64,000 nt of DNA from Nitrospirales bacterium (GTDB lineage: Bacteria > Nitrospirota > Nitrospiria > Nitrospirales > UBA8639), in the NCBI GenBank assembly GCA_029261355.1, contig JAJDBM010000036.1, positions 1 through 64,000 of the forward strand, in the 5' to 3' direction. The translations under genes and the position numbers were made by a program. The first letter of the stretch is position 1. Every line of letters starts with the position of its first letter. Below, in pieces: positions 42,914 to 52,414 of this stretch. The notes under the pieces were generated by a model. That model was not told where the DNA came from, made no database searches, and worked only from the letters and a program-made list of their open reading frames with translations.

Positions 42914-43078
42914 CCATCAAAACGTAAACAAGGTATGGATGGCCATGCCTAATATGACCTGTCAATTGATGGTGGGTTGGAAGAATCACGAAGAACAACA
43001 AGTTCCAGACTGAAGGATTACTAGCAAACATGAGTGTGAGACTTGATCGGGTACAAGAAGACTGCAATCAAAAAGAAG

Positions 43079-45247
43079 TTAATAGACCATTTCATATTTT
43101 CGTAAACGCAAAGAATTCGTCACAACAGAAACACTCGAAAAAGCCATGGCCCCAGCTGCAACCATTGGATCGAGAAATCCCGCAGCTGCAAGAGGAATAG
43201 CCGCGATATTATAGAAGAAGGCCCAGAATAAATTCTGACGGATCGTGGAGTATGTAGCCTGAGCCAATTGCAAGGCGGTCGCCACCAAAGAAGGCTCTCC
43301 AGACATCAAGACAATGTCTCCGGCCTCAATCGCCACATCGGTTCCCGTGCCAACCGCGATGCCGAGATCAGCGGTACTGAGTGCAGGTGCATCATTGATT
43401 CCATCTCCCACAAAGGCCACAGCTTTCCCCTGCTTCTGAAGCTCTTTGACGTGATCAGCCTTTTCAGCAGGTAAAACTTCAGCAATAACCTGAGTGATTC
43501 CCACTTGCCCAGCAATCGCTTCGGCAGTTTGATGATTATCGCCAGTCACCATCACAGTATCTGCTCCCATACTACGTAGCATCTTCACCGATGGCTCAGC
43601 TGAAGAACGGATCGTATCAGCCACAGCAAGCACTCCTCGAATCTGCCCATCCCACCCCGCAAAAAATGTTGTTTTTCCCTCTTGCTCCCATGCCTGAAAG
43701 GCAGCATTCATATGATGAGGAATGTCTAAACCACGTTCCAGCATAAGCTCTCGCTTACCCGCAACCACCTCTACTCCATCAACAATCCCGACTACCCCCA
43801 TTCCCGTGATACTCACAAGCTTCTCAGGGGTACCGAGTTCGATATCACGTTGCTCCACACCAAGGGCCACACCTTTTCCTATGGGATGACCACTAGCAGC
43901 CTCCACCGTCCCAACAAGATATAAAAACTTGGATTCCTCAAGGTCTGTTTCAACATTTGTGAGCGTCATGGCTCCATGCGTCAATGTTCCAGTTTTATCA
44001 AAAATCACCGTCTTGATTGCGCGAGCTTGTTCAAATACCTCTGCATTTTTAAAGAGAATCCCAAGTTCAGCTCCCCTGCCGCTCCCAACCATGATCGCTG
44101 TTGGTGTGGCGAGTCCCAATGCACAGGGACAAGCAATGATCAACACCGCCACACCATTGCGAATAGCTGTGGCTATATCACCTGTTCCCATCAACCAGCC
44201 CGCACATACCACAAGCGCAATGAGAATCACGACAGGCACAAACGTTCCCGAGATTCGATCAACTAATTTCTGGACTGGAGCCTTCGATGCCTGCGCATCC
44301 TCAACCAAACGAATAATTTTTGACAGCGCTGAATTGCTGCCAATTTGTGTCACTTCAATCTCCAAACGACCTTGTTGATTGAGCGTGGCCCCAAAAACGC
44401 AATCTCCAATTTGATGGTCTACGGGCATTGACTCACCAGTGAGCATGCTCTCGTCAATGGATGACTGGCCAATCACAATCTTTCCATCTGTCGGAATCTT
44501 CTCTCCCGGTAAGACCACCACATGATCCCCACGCCGAACATCAGCTGCTTGAATCATCAATTCTTGACCATCTCGCACCACGCGAGCTTCTTTGGCTCCA
44601 AGTTCAACCAGTCGTGCGATGGCCTGAGATGCACGCCCTTTCGCACGGGCTTCAAAATATCGACCCAAGAGAATGAGCGTAATAATCATGCCCGATGTTT
44701 CGAAAAAGATCGCTTCTTTGAAGATCAACGCCCAGACCGAATAGCCCCAAGCTGTCAGAGTCCCTACCGAAATCAACGTATCCATGGTGGCATGAAAGGT
44801 CATGAGCTGCTTAATAAACGCTCGATGAAATTGCCAACCAAAAATAAACACGACTGGAGTCGCGAGCATTAATTGAGCAATGCTTGTGACCATAGATTGC
44901 TCAACAACCATGGCCAACACCATAAGAGGAATACTGAATAGAGCAGAAAGAACCAGCATTCGTCGTTGACTCAGGGCTTCTTGCGAATAACGCTGAACAA
45001 TGCTCTCCCGCTCTTGGTCTGGGACTAAGGGATGTAGGATGTAGCCAATTTTTTCGATGGCACTTTGAAGGGACACGACATCCGTATGTGAGTCAAGAAC
45101 CGCTCTTGCTTCATGCCCTGCAAAATTGACGGTGGCTTCATGAACGCCATCCTGTTTGGAAAGAACCCGCTCAATACGAGCAGCGCAGGAGGCACATGTC
45201 ATCCCCTGGACATCAAACTTTACGGTTACAAAAACAGATTGAGCCAT
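43079..45247 (-). CDS. copA: copper-exporting P1B-type ATPase
   Basis: The 722-residue protein exports monovalent copper using ATP. It has one N-terminal metal-binding domain with [15 protein letters not shown] (Cys18, Cys21), then eight helices. [11 protein letters not shown] in the sixth helix contains the CPC metal site. [12 protein letters not shown] carries the phosphorylated Asp, SGHPIGKG the HP motif and [16 protein letters not shown] the hinge. The C-terminal [15 protein letters not shown] and [17 protein letters not shown] match the Cu(I)-ATPase group. It lies downstream of copZ and csoR in one operon under the palindromic operator. Confidence 0.95.
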   Translation of the reverse strand: MAQSVFVTVKFDVQGMTCASCAARIERVLSKQDGVHEATVNFAGHEARAVLDSHTDVVSLQSAIEKIGYILHPLVPDQERESIVQRYSQEALSQRRMLVLSALFSIPLMVLAMVVEQSMVTSIAQLMLATPVVFIFGWQFHRAFIKQLMTFHATMDTLISVGTLTAWGYSVWALIFKEAIFFETSGMIITLILLGRYFEARAKGRASQAIARLVELGAKEARVVRDGQELMIQAADVRRGDHVVVLPGEKIPTDGKIVIGQSSIDESMLTGESMPVDHQIGDCVFGATLNQQGRLEIEVTQIGSNSALSKIIRLVEDAQASKAPVQKLVDRISGTFVPVVILIALVVCAGWLMGTGDIATAIRNGVAVLIIACPCALGLATPTAIMVGSGRGAELGILFKNAEVFEQARAIKTVIFDKTGTLTHGAMTLTNVETDLEESKFLYLVGTVEAASGHPIGKGVALGVEQRDIELGTPEKLVSITGMGVVGIVDGVEVVAGKRELMLERGLDIPHHMNAAFQAWEQEGKTTFFAGWDGQIRGVLAVADTIRSSAEPSVKMLRSMGADTVMVTGDNHQTAEAIAGQVGITQVIAEVLPAEKADHVKELQKQGKAVAFVGDGINDAPALSTADLGIAVGTGTDVAIEAGDIVLMSGEPSLVATALQLAQATYSTIRQNLFWAFFYNIAAIPLAAAGFLDPMVAAGAMAFSSVSVVTNSLRLRKYEMVY

Positions 45248-45256
45248 ATTCAGACC

Positions 45257-45469
45257 TTATGACCTAGCGACGGTGAATCCTTGATCCTCAATGGTTTTGT
45301 TAATAACAGCGGCTTGAATTTTCGCATCATCAAAACTGACATCAACAGTTTTTTTAGCCACATGAACTTCGACCGCACTCACGCCATCGACCGACTTCAA
45401 AGCCCCTTCGATTGATTCTTTACAATGATCACAGGAAATATCAGGAACAGACAGTGTGATGTTCTCCAT
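45257..45469 (-). CDS. copZ: copper chaperone CopZ-like HMA protein
   Basis: This 70-residue heavy-metal-associated domain has the copper-binding loop SCDHCKESIEGAL following ITLSVPDI. The second half (VSAVEVHVAKKTVDVSF, then QGFTVARS) completes the ferredoxin-like fold. The metal motif is CDHC rather than CASC; both bind Cu(I) in this fold. AAAAGGAG lies upstream of the ATG. It probably shuttles copper to the CopA-like ATPase encoded nine bases downstream. Confidence 0.88.
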   Translation of the reverse strand: MENITLSVPDISCDHCKESIEGALKSVDGVSAVEVHVAKKTVDVSFDDAKIQAAVINKTIEDQGFTVARS

Positions 45470-45482
45470 GCAGATTCTCCTT

Positions 45483-45770
45483 TTATTTATTATTTGGACC
45501 AGTAACTTTATTCGTATACCGTAGTGTCTCTAACAATTCATCGACAATTTGTTCTGAGCGGCCTTCCTTCACAGCATGCATAACACAAGTTTCAATATGA
45601 TTTTGAAGCAGAATTCGATTGACTTTCTCCAAAGACCCTTGAAGGGCAGAAACCTGTTTCATAACATCGGGACAGTACCGCTCCTCATCAACCATCTTGA
45701 TCACCGCCTCGACATGACCACGGACCGTCTTTAAACGATTCATGGCCGTCTTCTTATGTTCATCTTTCAT
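45483..45770 (-). CDS. csoR: CsoR-family copper-sensing repressor
   Basis: The 95-residue all-helical protein shows the CsoR family core NRLKTVRGHVEAVIKMV and the copper-sensing triad Cys33 (RYCPDVMKQ), His58 and Cys62 (HIETCV). Family members repress copper-export operons until Cu(I) binds and releases them from G-tract palindromes. A perfect palindrome of that kind begins ten bases upstream of its start. It leads the csoR-copZ-copA operon and so should autoregulate it. Confidence 0.93.
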   Translation of the reverse strand: MKDEHKKTAMNRLKTVRGHVEAVIKMVDEERYCPDVMKQVSALQGSLEKVNRILLQNHIETCVMHAVKEGRSEQIVDELLETLRYTNKVTGPNNK

Positions 45771-45780
45771 ACAATGATTC

Positions 45781-45801
45781 TACCCCACCCCTGGTGGGGT
45801 A
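45781..45801. promoter_or_regulatory. CsoR operator palindrome
   Basis: TACCCCACC and GGTGGGGTA form perfect nine-base arms around CCT, directly upstream of csoR. GC-rich palindromes with G-tracts are the known target of CsoR-type repressors. Placement ten bases from the start codon suggests that it overlaps the transcription start. Confidence 0.85.
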
Positions 45802-46118
45802 GATCAAGAGGAAATATTTCACCACCATCGTGAAAGAAGGTAAATAGTATGTTGGTCTGATATTCAAATTCTCCAAAACAAGAAAACTCCAATACCTCAA
45901 ATACAAGAGTGATCAAAAAAATAAAATATAGTTTTTCCATACCAACTAGTGAAGGGTTTAAAAGCTGTGCTTACATTTCGGTAAAAAATAGCTCAATATG
46001 CTTTAGCGCATTGACTCAATACTTTAATTTGCTAACGTTAAATATTGGATTATTATAGAAGAAATCGAAGGGAGAGTTACTCGCTATCTTGTCATCAGAG
46101 AAACCTTTGAGGAGTATC

Positions 46119-46544
46119 ATGCAACTACACACACTGCTGTACACCAGTGCAGCAAATTTCAAAATAGAGCAATCTCACTTACTGAGCATTCTCAAGACAG
46201 CACGCGAGTTCAACACAGAACACAATATTACAGGGTTACTGCTCTACCATGCACCAACGTTCATGCAAGCGCTCGAAGGAGATCGGGACATTATTTTTAA
46301 ACTCTTTAAGAAAATAGCATTGGACGAAAGGCATACTTCAGTCGATCTTACATACGATGAACCCATCACCACGAGAATGTTTCCCAATTGGTCTATGGGA
46401 TTTCACTTGATAGACGATTCCAACGCATCCACCATTGAAGGATTTTCACTTTTCTTAAAGGACGGGTTCAAAGACAACTCCATCGAAATAAAACAAACCC
46501 TTATATCCACGTTCCTCCTAAACTTTAAGGACGAAGTAACGTAA
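46119..46544 (+). CDS. BLUF-domain blue-light sensor
   Basis: This 141-residue single-domain BLUF protein binds FAD and senses blue light. From the ATG at 46119 (GAGGAG upstream) the numbering matches well-studied BLUF proteins: Tyr8 in LLYTSAA, Asn32 in AREFNTEHNITGLLLY, Gln50 in FMQALEGD, and FPNWSMGF with Trp91 and Met93 near the signalling strand. The domain is followed by about 45 residues that probably form the C-terminal helices. No effector domain is fused, so it should act through a protein partner. It is monocistronic, with a 348-base leader shared with the divergent csoR operon. An in-frame start at 46089 is disfavoured because of the canonical numbering. Confidence 0.93.
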   Translation: MQLHTLLYTSAANFKIEQSHLLSILKTAREFNTEHNITGLLLYHAPTFMQALEGDRDIIFKLFKKIALDERHTSVDLTYDEPITTRMFPNWSMGFHLIDDSNASTIEGFSLFLKDGFKDNSIEIKQTLISTFLLNFKDEVT

Positions 46545-47239
46545 TATTGCTCACAACATTTGCTTTATTCCCGTTGAAAAGAAAAAACAGATCAAAATCA
46601 CACGGTCAAACCCACAACCATTTAAATCAAAATATGACTTTGTTGTGTTGATCTGAATCAAAGGACCAACTTGTCGTGGAATCTTCAATCCTGACGACAA
46701 TCTTCCGCACCGTCATATTCTGAAAACACGGCTTCTTCGGCAGGAACCCTGAGTCAACTTTGACTGCACATGAACCGAAGTGGCACCTTATGCTCCCATG
46801 TTCTTGATACACCCGAACAGAGCATTAAGAAAGCTCTTTGTAAATTAAAAAAAAACCCCCTTCCCTACCACTTCCATTGCTTTAACTCCCTTCTTGTTTC
46901 TCGTGCACCTTTAGACTTGCAAAACTCTACAATATTTCGTCCAGCGTATATTCGCTTTACGCCTAAGCCATCTCAGGAATAAAGGACTAAGAGGTCGCAA
47001 GCCCATTCATCACCCAGCTTTGCTGCATTTTGGTACAATTCAAAATCCATGATAAGACCTCAACAAGGCCCATCTCCATTAATATAGTGAATTCCTAAAG
47101 AACACTGAGATTGCATGTCAACTCGATAAGCTTGGTGCTTTGGTAAATTAATTGATTCCTTTGTCTCCTTCGGATAATCCTCTTGACCTCCATAACTTCG
47201 TTCAACCCAATGAAAAAATGAAAAGCAGAAAGCATCTTA
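46545..47239. other. non-coding gap after BLUF gene
   Basis: About 700 bases hold only short frames without ribosome sites or family features. A minus-strand frame (46627-46812) and a plus-strand frame (46770-46982) overlap each other and are not believable. The interval, together with the Sel1 remnant next to it, looks like a decayed region. Confidence 0.4.
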
Positions 47240-47508
47240 TTATTTAGGGCCTTTCGTTCCCACTACAATGCCTCCACCAGCTCTTTTAATTCCCTCTCCA
47301 TAATAGAACGCATAAACCAACGATACTTGTGCATCTGGATTCACCTGTACTGCCGCAAGACGAAAACACAGAGTAGATTTCTTCACTAATTTCCGTATAC
47401 CCACACCATCTATCGAGCATTCCTCATAGTGATTCTGTATTTCTGTGTGACTATGTTCGGCTGTTTTACGATACCAATGAGCTGCTCTGCTTCTATTCTT
47501 CGGTGATT
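47240..47508 (-). pseudogene. Sel1-repeat protein remnant
   Basis: The minus strand reads an open stretch ending at the TAA at 47240. It holds RSRAAHWYRKTAEHSHTEIQ, then NPDAQVSLVYAFYYGEGI and KRAGGGIVVGTKGPK. The pattern AxxWYRKTAExxxxxxQ and DAQxxLxxxYxxGEGI is that of Sel1 (TPR-like) repeats, with poor consensus. A stop codon precedes it and there is no start, so it is a fragment of a larger gene. Confidence 0.55.
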
Positions 47509-47714
47509 AAAAATTATAAGCACGTGCCAGTTAAAATTGTGCTTTGACATCACCTTTTAACGCAAAGCACATAAAACAAGCTCTGTCCTGCATGAAAGTC
47601 TTCACTCCATATTTGAAGAGGATATTTCATGTAAGTCAGAGGCCAGGGTCTGTGCTGACTTTGACACGAGAAATACTATCTACACATAGGATAGGGAACG
47701 AGCGTCAAGGTGAG

Positions 47715-48308
47715 TTATTGCACAGTCGATTGCATGAGGCGGTTGGCCTGAGGTGGGGAAAATCCCTGATAGCCATTGTGACGCTCTGTCAGTTCAAGAA
47801 CTGAAAACGAATGTCCATCGACTTTTTCGGGGACAGTAAAGATTTGTCGAAGGTCTTCTCCTTGCACGCCAAGAACTTCTCCAGCAAAGGTAATGCCACG
47901 CTTTTTGGATTCCTGCATGGCCTGCTCAATATCCTGAACAAGAATAGCGATGTGGTGGAGTGTACGATCTCCAAACGTGTTAACCCATCCTGGAATGATA
48001 CTCGTTTTCCCTCGATCATCATCATAGGCTTGATCGATGAATAAGGCAGGATAGCCCTGAGCTCGATAGACCTTGGCATACCAATCTTCGTAGTTCAACA
48101 ATTCAGCATAGCTATAACCAAGCTGGAGAAAGTCTTCTGCACGTCGATCGATATCTAATGTACGAACTGTAATATGGTCTAAAACTGGAAACAAACCAAT
48201 ACCAATTTCATTGAGCCCTTCAGCAAACACTCGGGCAGCCTGATTATGTGAGACATATTCATCAACAAGACTGAGAACCGCTACTTCTAACTTAGATCTC
48301 GTTGGCAT
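47715..48308 (-). CDS. VOC-superfamily protein linked to lysine degradation genes
   Basis: The 197-residue protein has the paired-strand pattern of the vicinal-oxygen-chelate superfamily. HITVRTLDIDRRAEDFLQLG and FGDRTLHHIAILVQDIEQAM supply metal-ligand-like His residues, and SFSVLELTERHNG supplies a Glu. GAGGAGG precedes the ATG. It is the last gene of a three-gene unit with an AmaB-type aldehyde dehydrogenase and a saccharopine dehydrogenase. The 2-oxoadipate dioxygenase/decarboxylase HglS of lysine degradation is also a VOC-related metalloenzyme (DUF1338). A distant relation is conceivable, but I cannot show it from motifs. The substrate is therefore unassigned. Confidence 0.68.
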   Translation of the reverse strand: MPTRSKLEVAVLSLVDEYVSHNQAARVFAEGLNEIGIGLFPVLDHITVRTLDIDRRAEDFLQLGYSYAELLNYEDWYAKVYRAQGYPALFIDQAYDDDRGKTSIIPGWVNTFGDRTLHHIAILVQDIEQAMQESKKRGITFAGEVLGVQGEDLRQIFTVPEKVDGHSFSVLELTERHNGYQGFSPPQANRLMQSTVQ

Positions 48309-48418
48309 AGCTTCACCTCCTCTAATCGTCGCTCGAATGCTGTTTGCTGTAAACCTAATCGTTGTATTTGTTCTGAGGAAATACGAATCACGAGCAACGA
48401 GCCATGGGTTCCTCGCTG

Positions 48419-49939
48419 TTATTCAACAGAAAATGTGATGCCTTGGGCAAGTGGCAGGTCCGTACCCCAATTAATCGTATTGGTCTGCCGACGCATATAG
48501 GCTTTCCATGCGTCTGATCCGGCCTCGCGCCCTCCACCCGTTTCTTTTTCACCACCAAATGCCCCGCCAATCTCTGCCCCTGAAGTGCCAATATTGACAT
48601 TGGCGATTCCACAATCACTACCAGTCGCTGCTAAAAATTGTTCAGCATGTCGCATGTTCAGAGTAAAAAGTGAAGACGAAAGGCCCTGGGGAACATTATT
48701 TTGCAACGCTATGGCTTCCTCTAAATTTTGAAATGTCATGATGTACAGAATTGGAGCAAAAGTCTCACGTTGCACCACATCCCATTGATTCTTGGCCCGC
48801 ACAACTGTGGGTTCAACAAAGAAGCCCTTTTGATTCAACACATTCCCACCATACAAGATTTCACCACCAAACTTTTCAGCTTCTTCTAACGTCTCTCGAT
48901 ACCTACGAATAGCTTCTTGATCAATGAGCGGTCCCATCAGCACACCGTCTGCTAATGGATTCCCGATTCGAACTTGTGTATAGCCATGAAGCAATCGTGA
49001 CACGACCTCTTGATATCGAGACTCGTGCACAAGTAGCCGTCGAGTGCTCGTACACCGTTGACCAGCAGTCCCCACGGCCCCGAACACGATCCCAGGGATG
49101 GCAACATCCAAGTCAGCCGTTTCATCGACAATCACGGCATTATTCCCGCTCAATTCAAGCAAGGTTCGACCAAGTCGTTTTCCCACTATCGATGCGACAT
49201 GCCGCCCTACCGGAACGGAACCGGTAAATGAAATAAGTGGGAGCCGCTTATCAGCAACCATTTTCTCGGCCAATTCATTGTTGTCCGTGATATACAGTGA
49301 AAAAATTCCGGCATAACCCTGTTCGTCCATGACGCGATTACAGATATGCTGCACAGCAATGGCTGTCAGCGGAGCCTTCGGGGAAGGCTTCCAGATCACC
49401 GTATTCCCAGCAATGGCAGCAATACAAGCATTCCATGCCCAAACGGCTACAGGAAAATTGAAAGCACTGAATACACCAATGATTCCTAACGGATGCCATT
49501 GTTCAGACATCCGATGTTGGGGTCTCTCTGAATGCATGGTCTTGCCATACAACATACGGCTTTGCCCTACAGCAAAGTCAGCCATGTCAATCATTTCTTG
49601 TACTTCACCATCACCCTCGGCTTTGATTTTCCCAACTTCCATCGACACAAGACTACCCAGGGCATCTTTTTTTTCTCGAAGCGCCTGTCCAATCAGTCGG
49701 ATAACTTCTCCGCGTTTCGGAGCGGGCACCTGTCGCCATACCTGAAAGGCACGCTCAGATTCCTGAACGATACCTTCATAATCTTCAGAGGAACAGAGAT
49801 TGACTTGAGCAATGGATTCGCCTGTCGCTGGATTGATTGAGCTCAAAAGGCCAGACTGCGTGGTTGTCGTCCACTTCCCTAGACCTGCACACCCACCAGG
49901 GTTTGTGGGTTGAAGGTCAAGTTCGGTTAAAATACCCAT
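48419..49939 (-). CDS. amaB: aldehyde dehydrogenase, AmaB/ALDH7 type
   Basis: The 506-residue NAD-dependent dehydrogenase resembles ALDH7 enzymes that oxidise alpha-aminoadipate semialdehyde (piperideine-6-carboxylate) to alpha-aminoadipate in lysine degradation. It has the cofactor site [20 protein letters not shown] and [10 protein letters not shown], and [21 protein letters not shown]. The catalytic Glu is in [12 protein letters not shown] and the nucleophile Cys in [16 protein letters not shown]. The Gly of the usual ELGGNN is Ser here, which is known in this subfamily. A GTG two codons before the ATG is possible. It lies between the VOC gene and the saccharopine dehydrogenase gene, which fits the substrate call. 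Confidence 0.85.
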   Translation of the reverse strand: MGILTELDLQPTNPGGCAGLGKWTTTTQSGLLSSINPATGESIAQVNLCSSEDYEGIVQESERAFQVWRQVPAPKRGEVIRLIGQALREKKDALGSLVSMEVGKIKAEGDGEVQEMIDMADFAVGQSRMLYGKTMHSERPQHRMSEQWHPLGIIGVFSAFNFPVAVWAWNACIAAIAGNTVIWKPSPKAPLTAIAVQHICNRVMDEQGYAGIFSLYITDNNELAEKMVADKRLPLISFTGSVPVGRHVASIVGKRLGRTLLELSGNNAVIVDETADLDVAIPGIVFGAVGTAGQRCTSTRRLLVHESRYQEVVSRLLHGYTQVRIGNPLADGVLMGPLIDQEAIRRYRETLEEAEKFGGEILYGGNVLNQKGFFVEPTVVRAKNQWDVVQRETFAPILYIMTFQNLEEAIALQNNVPQGLSSSLFTLNMRHAEQFLAATGSDCGIANVNIGTSGAEIGGAFGGEKETGGGREAGSDAWKAYMRRQTNTINWGTDLPLAQGITFSVE

Positions 49940-50034
49940 GGTCACCTATCCTTACATGTACATTCAACACATCCACTTTTATCGATAAAAAAACACAAAT
50001 TCTACCGTTTCGCATAAAGAGAGAAGACTCAAGG

Positions 50035-51123
50035 CTACGCATAATACTGGCCAAAACGATTCGTCAGAATATCCTGCAAGCTAAATGTTTCTTGGGTGAC
50101 GAATCCATGAAATGCTGAAGGATTATTGAAAACTAAATCCACAACGGTACACATACTTGATGCCGTCGTCACCTGAATGGCCGACCACAGTTTCCCTGCT
50201 ATCGTTTGAGGATAAATTTTCTTCACATAATTTTCTTCAAACAACTCTCCCTGTTGTTTTCCATTGACAGCTGCATAAATCAAGACCACGTCTTGAAGGG
50301 TCTTAGGAATGGCATGTTCTAAAATCCGTTTTAATGTTTCACGGTCATCATTCAGCTTTAAATCATTCATGAGAAGATGAATCTTTTCACAATGACCAGG
50401 ATACCGAAGCGTCTTATAATTCATGGTGGTCACCTTACCCGCATACGTATCAGCTAAGGTGCCCAATCCTCCTGAGGTGTTAAAGGCTTCATACAATAAG
50501 CCATCCACTTCAATCGTCTCATATCCTTCTAGTGGTTGCAGGGATGCGTTCTTGCCTCCCTCAATACCAAAGCACATGTTGCCATATTCATTAATCAATC
50601 CATCAGTTGACCAGGTCAAAGAATATTTCAAACGATTACTGGGATTAACGGGTAACGCACCAACTCGCATTTTTACTGACTCTATGGTTTCAAAATGTGT
50701 CATGAGTTCGTTGCCCACAATACTGATATATCCAGGAGCAAGCCCACATTGCGGGACGAATGCTTGGGGCGATCCTTGACTCACGGCTTTGATCTGCTCG
50801 GTGACCTCGACATCTTCGGTCAAATCAAAATAATGCAGACTGTGATCCCGAGCCACTCCCCCCACTGTTGGATTACAAAAATATGGAAGACTTGAAACAA
50901 TACCGTCAACGTTGTTGGTTCTCAGAAAAGCATCCAGCTCCCCTTCGGCCATCACATCAAGTACATGCGGATGAAAGTAAGGATTCTTAATCTCCTGAGC
51001 AAGCCGTCTCGTCGTCGTCTCATCCACATCACCAAGAAAAACTTCGTACTCCCCGGTCTCCGATAATAAGACGGATATTAGCGAACCAATTTTCCCACCC
51101 CCCAGCACCAGAACTTTCCTCAT
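50035..51123 (-). CDS. saccharopine dehydrogenase (glutamate-forming type)
   Basis: The 362-residue protein has an N-terminal Rossmann fold (KVLVLGGGKIGSLISVLLSE) and the family blocks VVSSLPYFCNPTVGGVARDH-like, here GIVSSLPYFCNPTVGGVARD, and HYFDLTEDVEV. FVPQCGLAPGYISIVGNEL and the C-terminal TTMNYKTLRYPGHCEKIHLLM complete the pattern. It is close to bacterial saccharopine dehydrogenases that split saccharopine to glutamate and alpha-aminoadipate semialdehyde. The aldehyde dehydrogenase encoded 95 bases downstream would use that semialdehyde. A lysine-ketoglutarate reductase for the first step is not in the window. GGAG precedes the ATG. Confidence 0.87.
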   Translation of the reverse strand: MRKVLVLGGGKIGSLISVLLSETGEYEVFLGDVDETTTRRLAQEIKNPYFHPHVLDVMAEGELDAFLRTNNVDGIVSSLPYFCNPTVGGVARDHSLHYFDLTEDVEVTEQIKAVSQGSPQAFVPQCGLAPGYISIVGNELMTHFETIESVKMRVGALPVNPSNRLKYSLTWSTDGLINEYGNMCFGIEGGKNASLQPLEGYETIEVDGLLYEAFNTSGGLGTLADTYAGKVTTMNYKTLRYPGHCEKIHLLMNDLKLNDDRETLKRILEHAIPKTLQDVVLIYAAVNGKQQGELFEENYVKKIYPQTIAGKLWSAIQVTTASSMCTVVDLVFNNPSAFHGFVTQETFSLQDILTNRFGQYYA

Positions 51124-51427
51124 AGCTCAATACTCCTTCATCCTTCATTATCCTACGTCTCAGGAATTCTGGCTACTCATTTCTGTGGGTCAACTCCAAA
51201 GATCTATTTTCTTCCGATACGCTAGCAGGGCATTCGTAGACTCCATAACTAGAGGCACAGGCAATAAACCCTATAACAATCAAATGCATTGTGGAAAAGT
51301 ATGGAAAACAACAATTGATTCATTCTGAGGCAAATATTTTGCCTCAATCCCTCAAGAACCAGCCGCATCCTCCCGAAACTCACATGAGGAACTTTTACAC
51401 ATTCATCTCAAATGTGACGGAGAAAAT
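51124..51427. other. intergenic region, no feature recognised
   Basis: About 300 bases between the saccharopine dehydrogenase start and the divergent lipoprotein gene. It should hold both promoters. No hairpin, repeat or small gene could be supported. Confidence 0.35.
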
Positions 51428-52051
51428 ATGTGTCTCACGAGTAAACATTCATTATTACTATGCGTCATCCTATGTGCCAACCTTTCAGCTTGCGAATCGA
51501 TGCAAACCCATCAATACGCCATTGAACAAGAAACTGAAAACGCACCCTCATCAACATTCCTACTTGATCCGAGTCAGGATCTGAGTGCCAATCCGAACCG
51601 AGCAGAAGAGCTCCAGGATGAACCTATTGTGCCCATACATTCCTCCGATGCCTTCGCCATGCTCACACCTGCAACGTTCTATCATTCCCCTGATCCACCG
51701 GAGAATCTTCCTGAATACGTGCCGAGCTTATTCTTTGATTTTGATAGTTGGATTCTCACAAATAAAGGAAAACTAACCCTCGAACTGACAGCCGAACAAC
51801 TTAGGAGCGACACCGAAAGCACAATCATTATTGAAGGCCACTGCGATGATCGTGGTTCAGATGGCTATAATTTGGTATTAGGAGATAAACGTGCACATTC
51901 CATACAAGAATACCTTGTAAATTTGGGAATTGAGAAAAACCGTATCACCACCGTTTCTTTTGGTGACACACACCCCGTCTGCTTTGAAAATTCTGATAGA
52001 TGCCATGCATTAAACCGACGCGGGTATATGGTTCTCTTAAAATCTAATTGA
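51428..52051 (+). CDS. OmpA/Pal-like peptidoglycan-associated lipoprotein
   Basis: This 207-residue protein has a lipoprotein signal peptide (LLLCVILCANLSACES) and a variable acidic linker. It then carries an OmpA-C domain with LFFDFDSWILTNKGKLTLELTAEQL, IIIEGHCDDRGSDGYNLVLGDKRA and the closing ITTVSFGDTHP and ALNRRGYMVL. The peptidoglycan-binding Asp/Arg pair (GHCDDRG, NRR) is present. It resembles Pal but is not next to tolB or ybgF genes, so it may be an extra, envelope-anchoring lipoprotein rather than the Tol-Pal component. GACGGAG is close to the ATG. Confidence 0.87.
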   Translation: MCLTSKHSLLLCVILCANLSACESMQTHQYAIEQETENAPSSTFLLDPSQDLSANPNRAEELQDEPIVPIHSSDAFAMLTPATFYHSPDPPENLPEYVPSLFFDFDSWILTNKGKLTLELTAEQLRSDTESTIIIEGHCDDRGSDGYNLVLGDKRAHSIQEYLVNLGIEKNRITTVSFGDTHPVCFENSDRCHALNRRGYMVLLKSN

Positions 52052-52414
52052 CAACACACCCATGACGTTCAATCCGCCTTCCCTTCGTCGTTGAGTCTCT
52101 AATCAGACTCAATAACCCGCTCAATTCCTCAATTTCCCCTCTATGGCCAACTACGGCATTGCTCGTATTAATTGGCATTCGTTCTCACCCAGCACTTTTC
52201 AATAAACCTCCACACAATATCTATTGGGAATTCTTCTAAAAAACCATTCAAGCAATAGTTGGAACCTCCAAAAATTTAAATGCAACCATTTCGACCCATC
52301 TCTCGACTTACTGAGTGAACACTAACAGGACATATTCAAGGTACATTGGTTATTTACTTCTTGCTTCACTCAGGAAAACCTAGACTGAAGCCCTACATCA
52401 AAAGGAGAGCTCAT
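52052..52414. other. intergenic region, no gene supported
   Basis: About 360 AT-rich bases with no believable frame. Stop codons are frequent in all frames on the plus strand. An in-frame extension of the following gene to 52346 is present but has no ribosome site. Confidence 0.35.
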
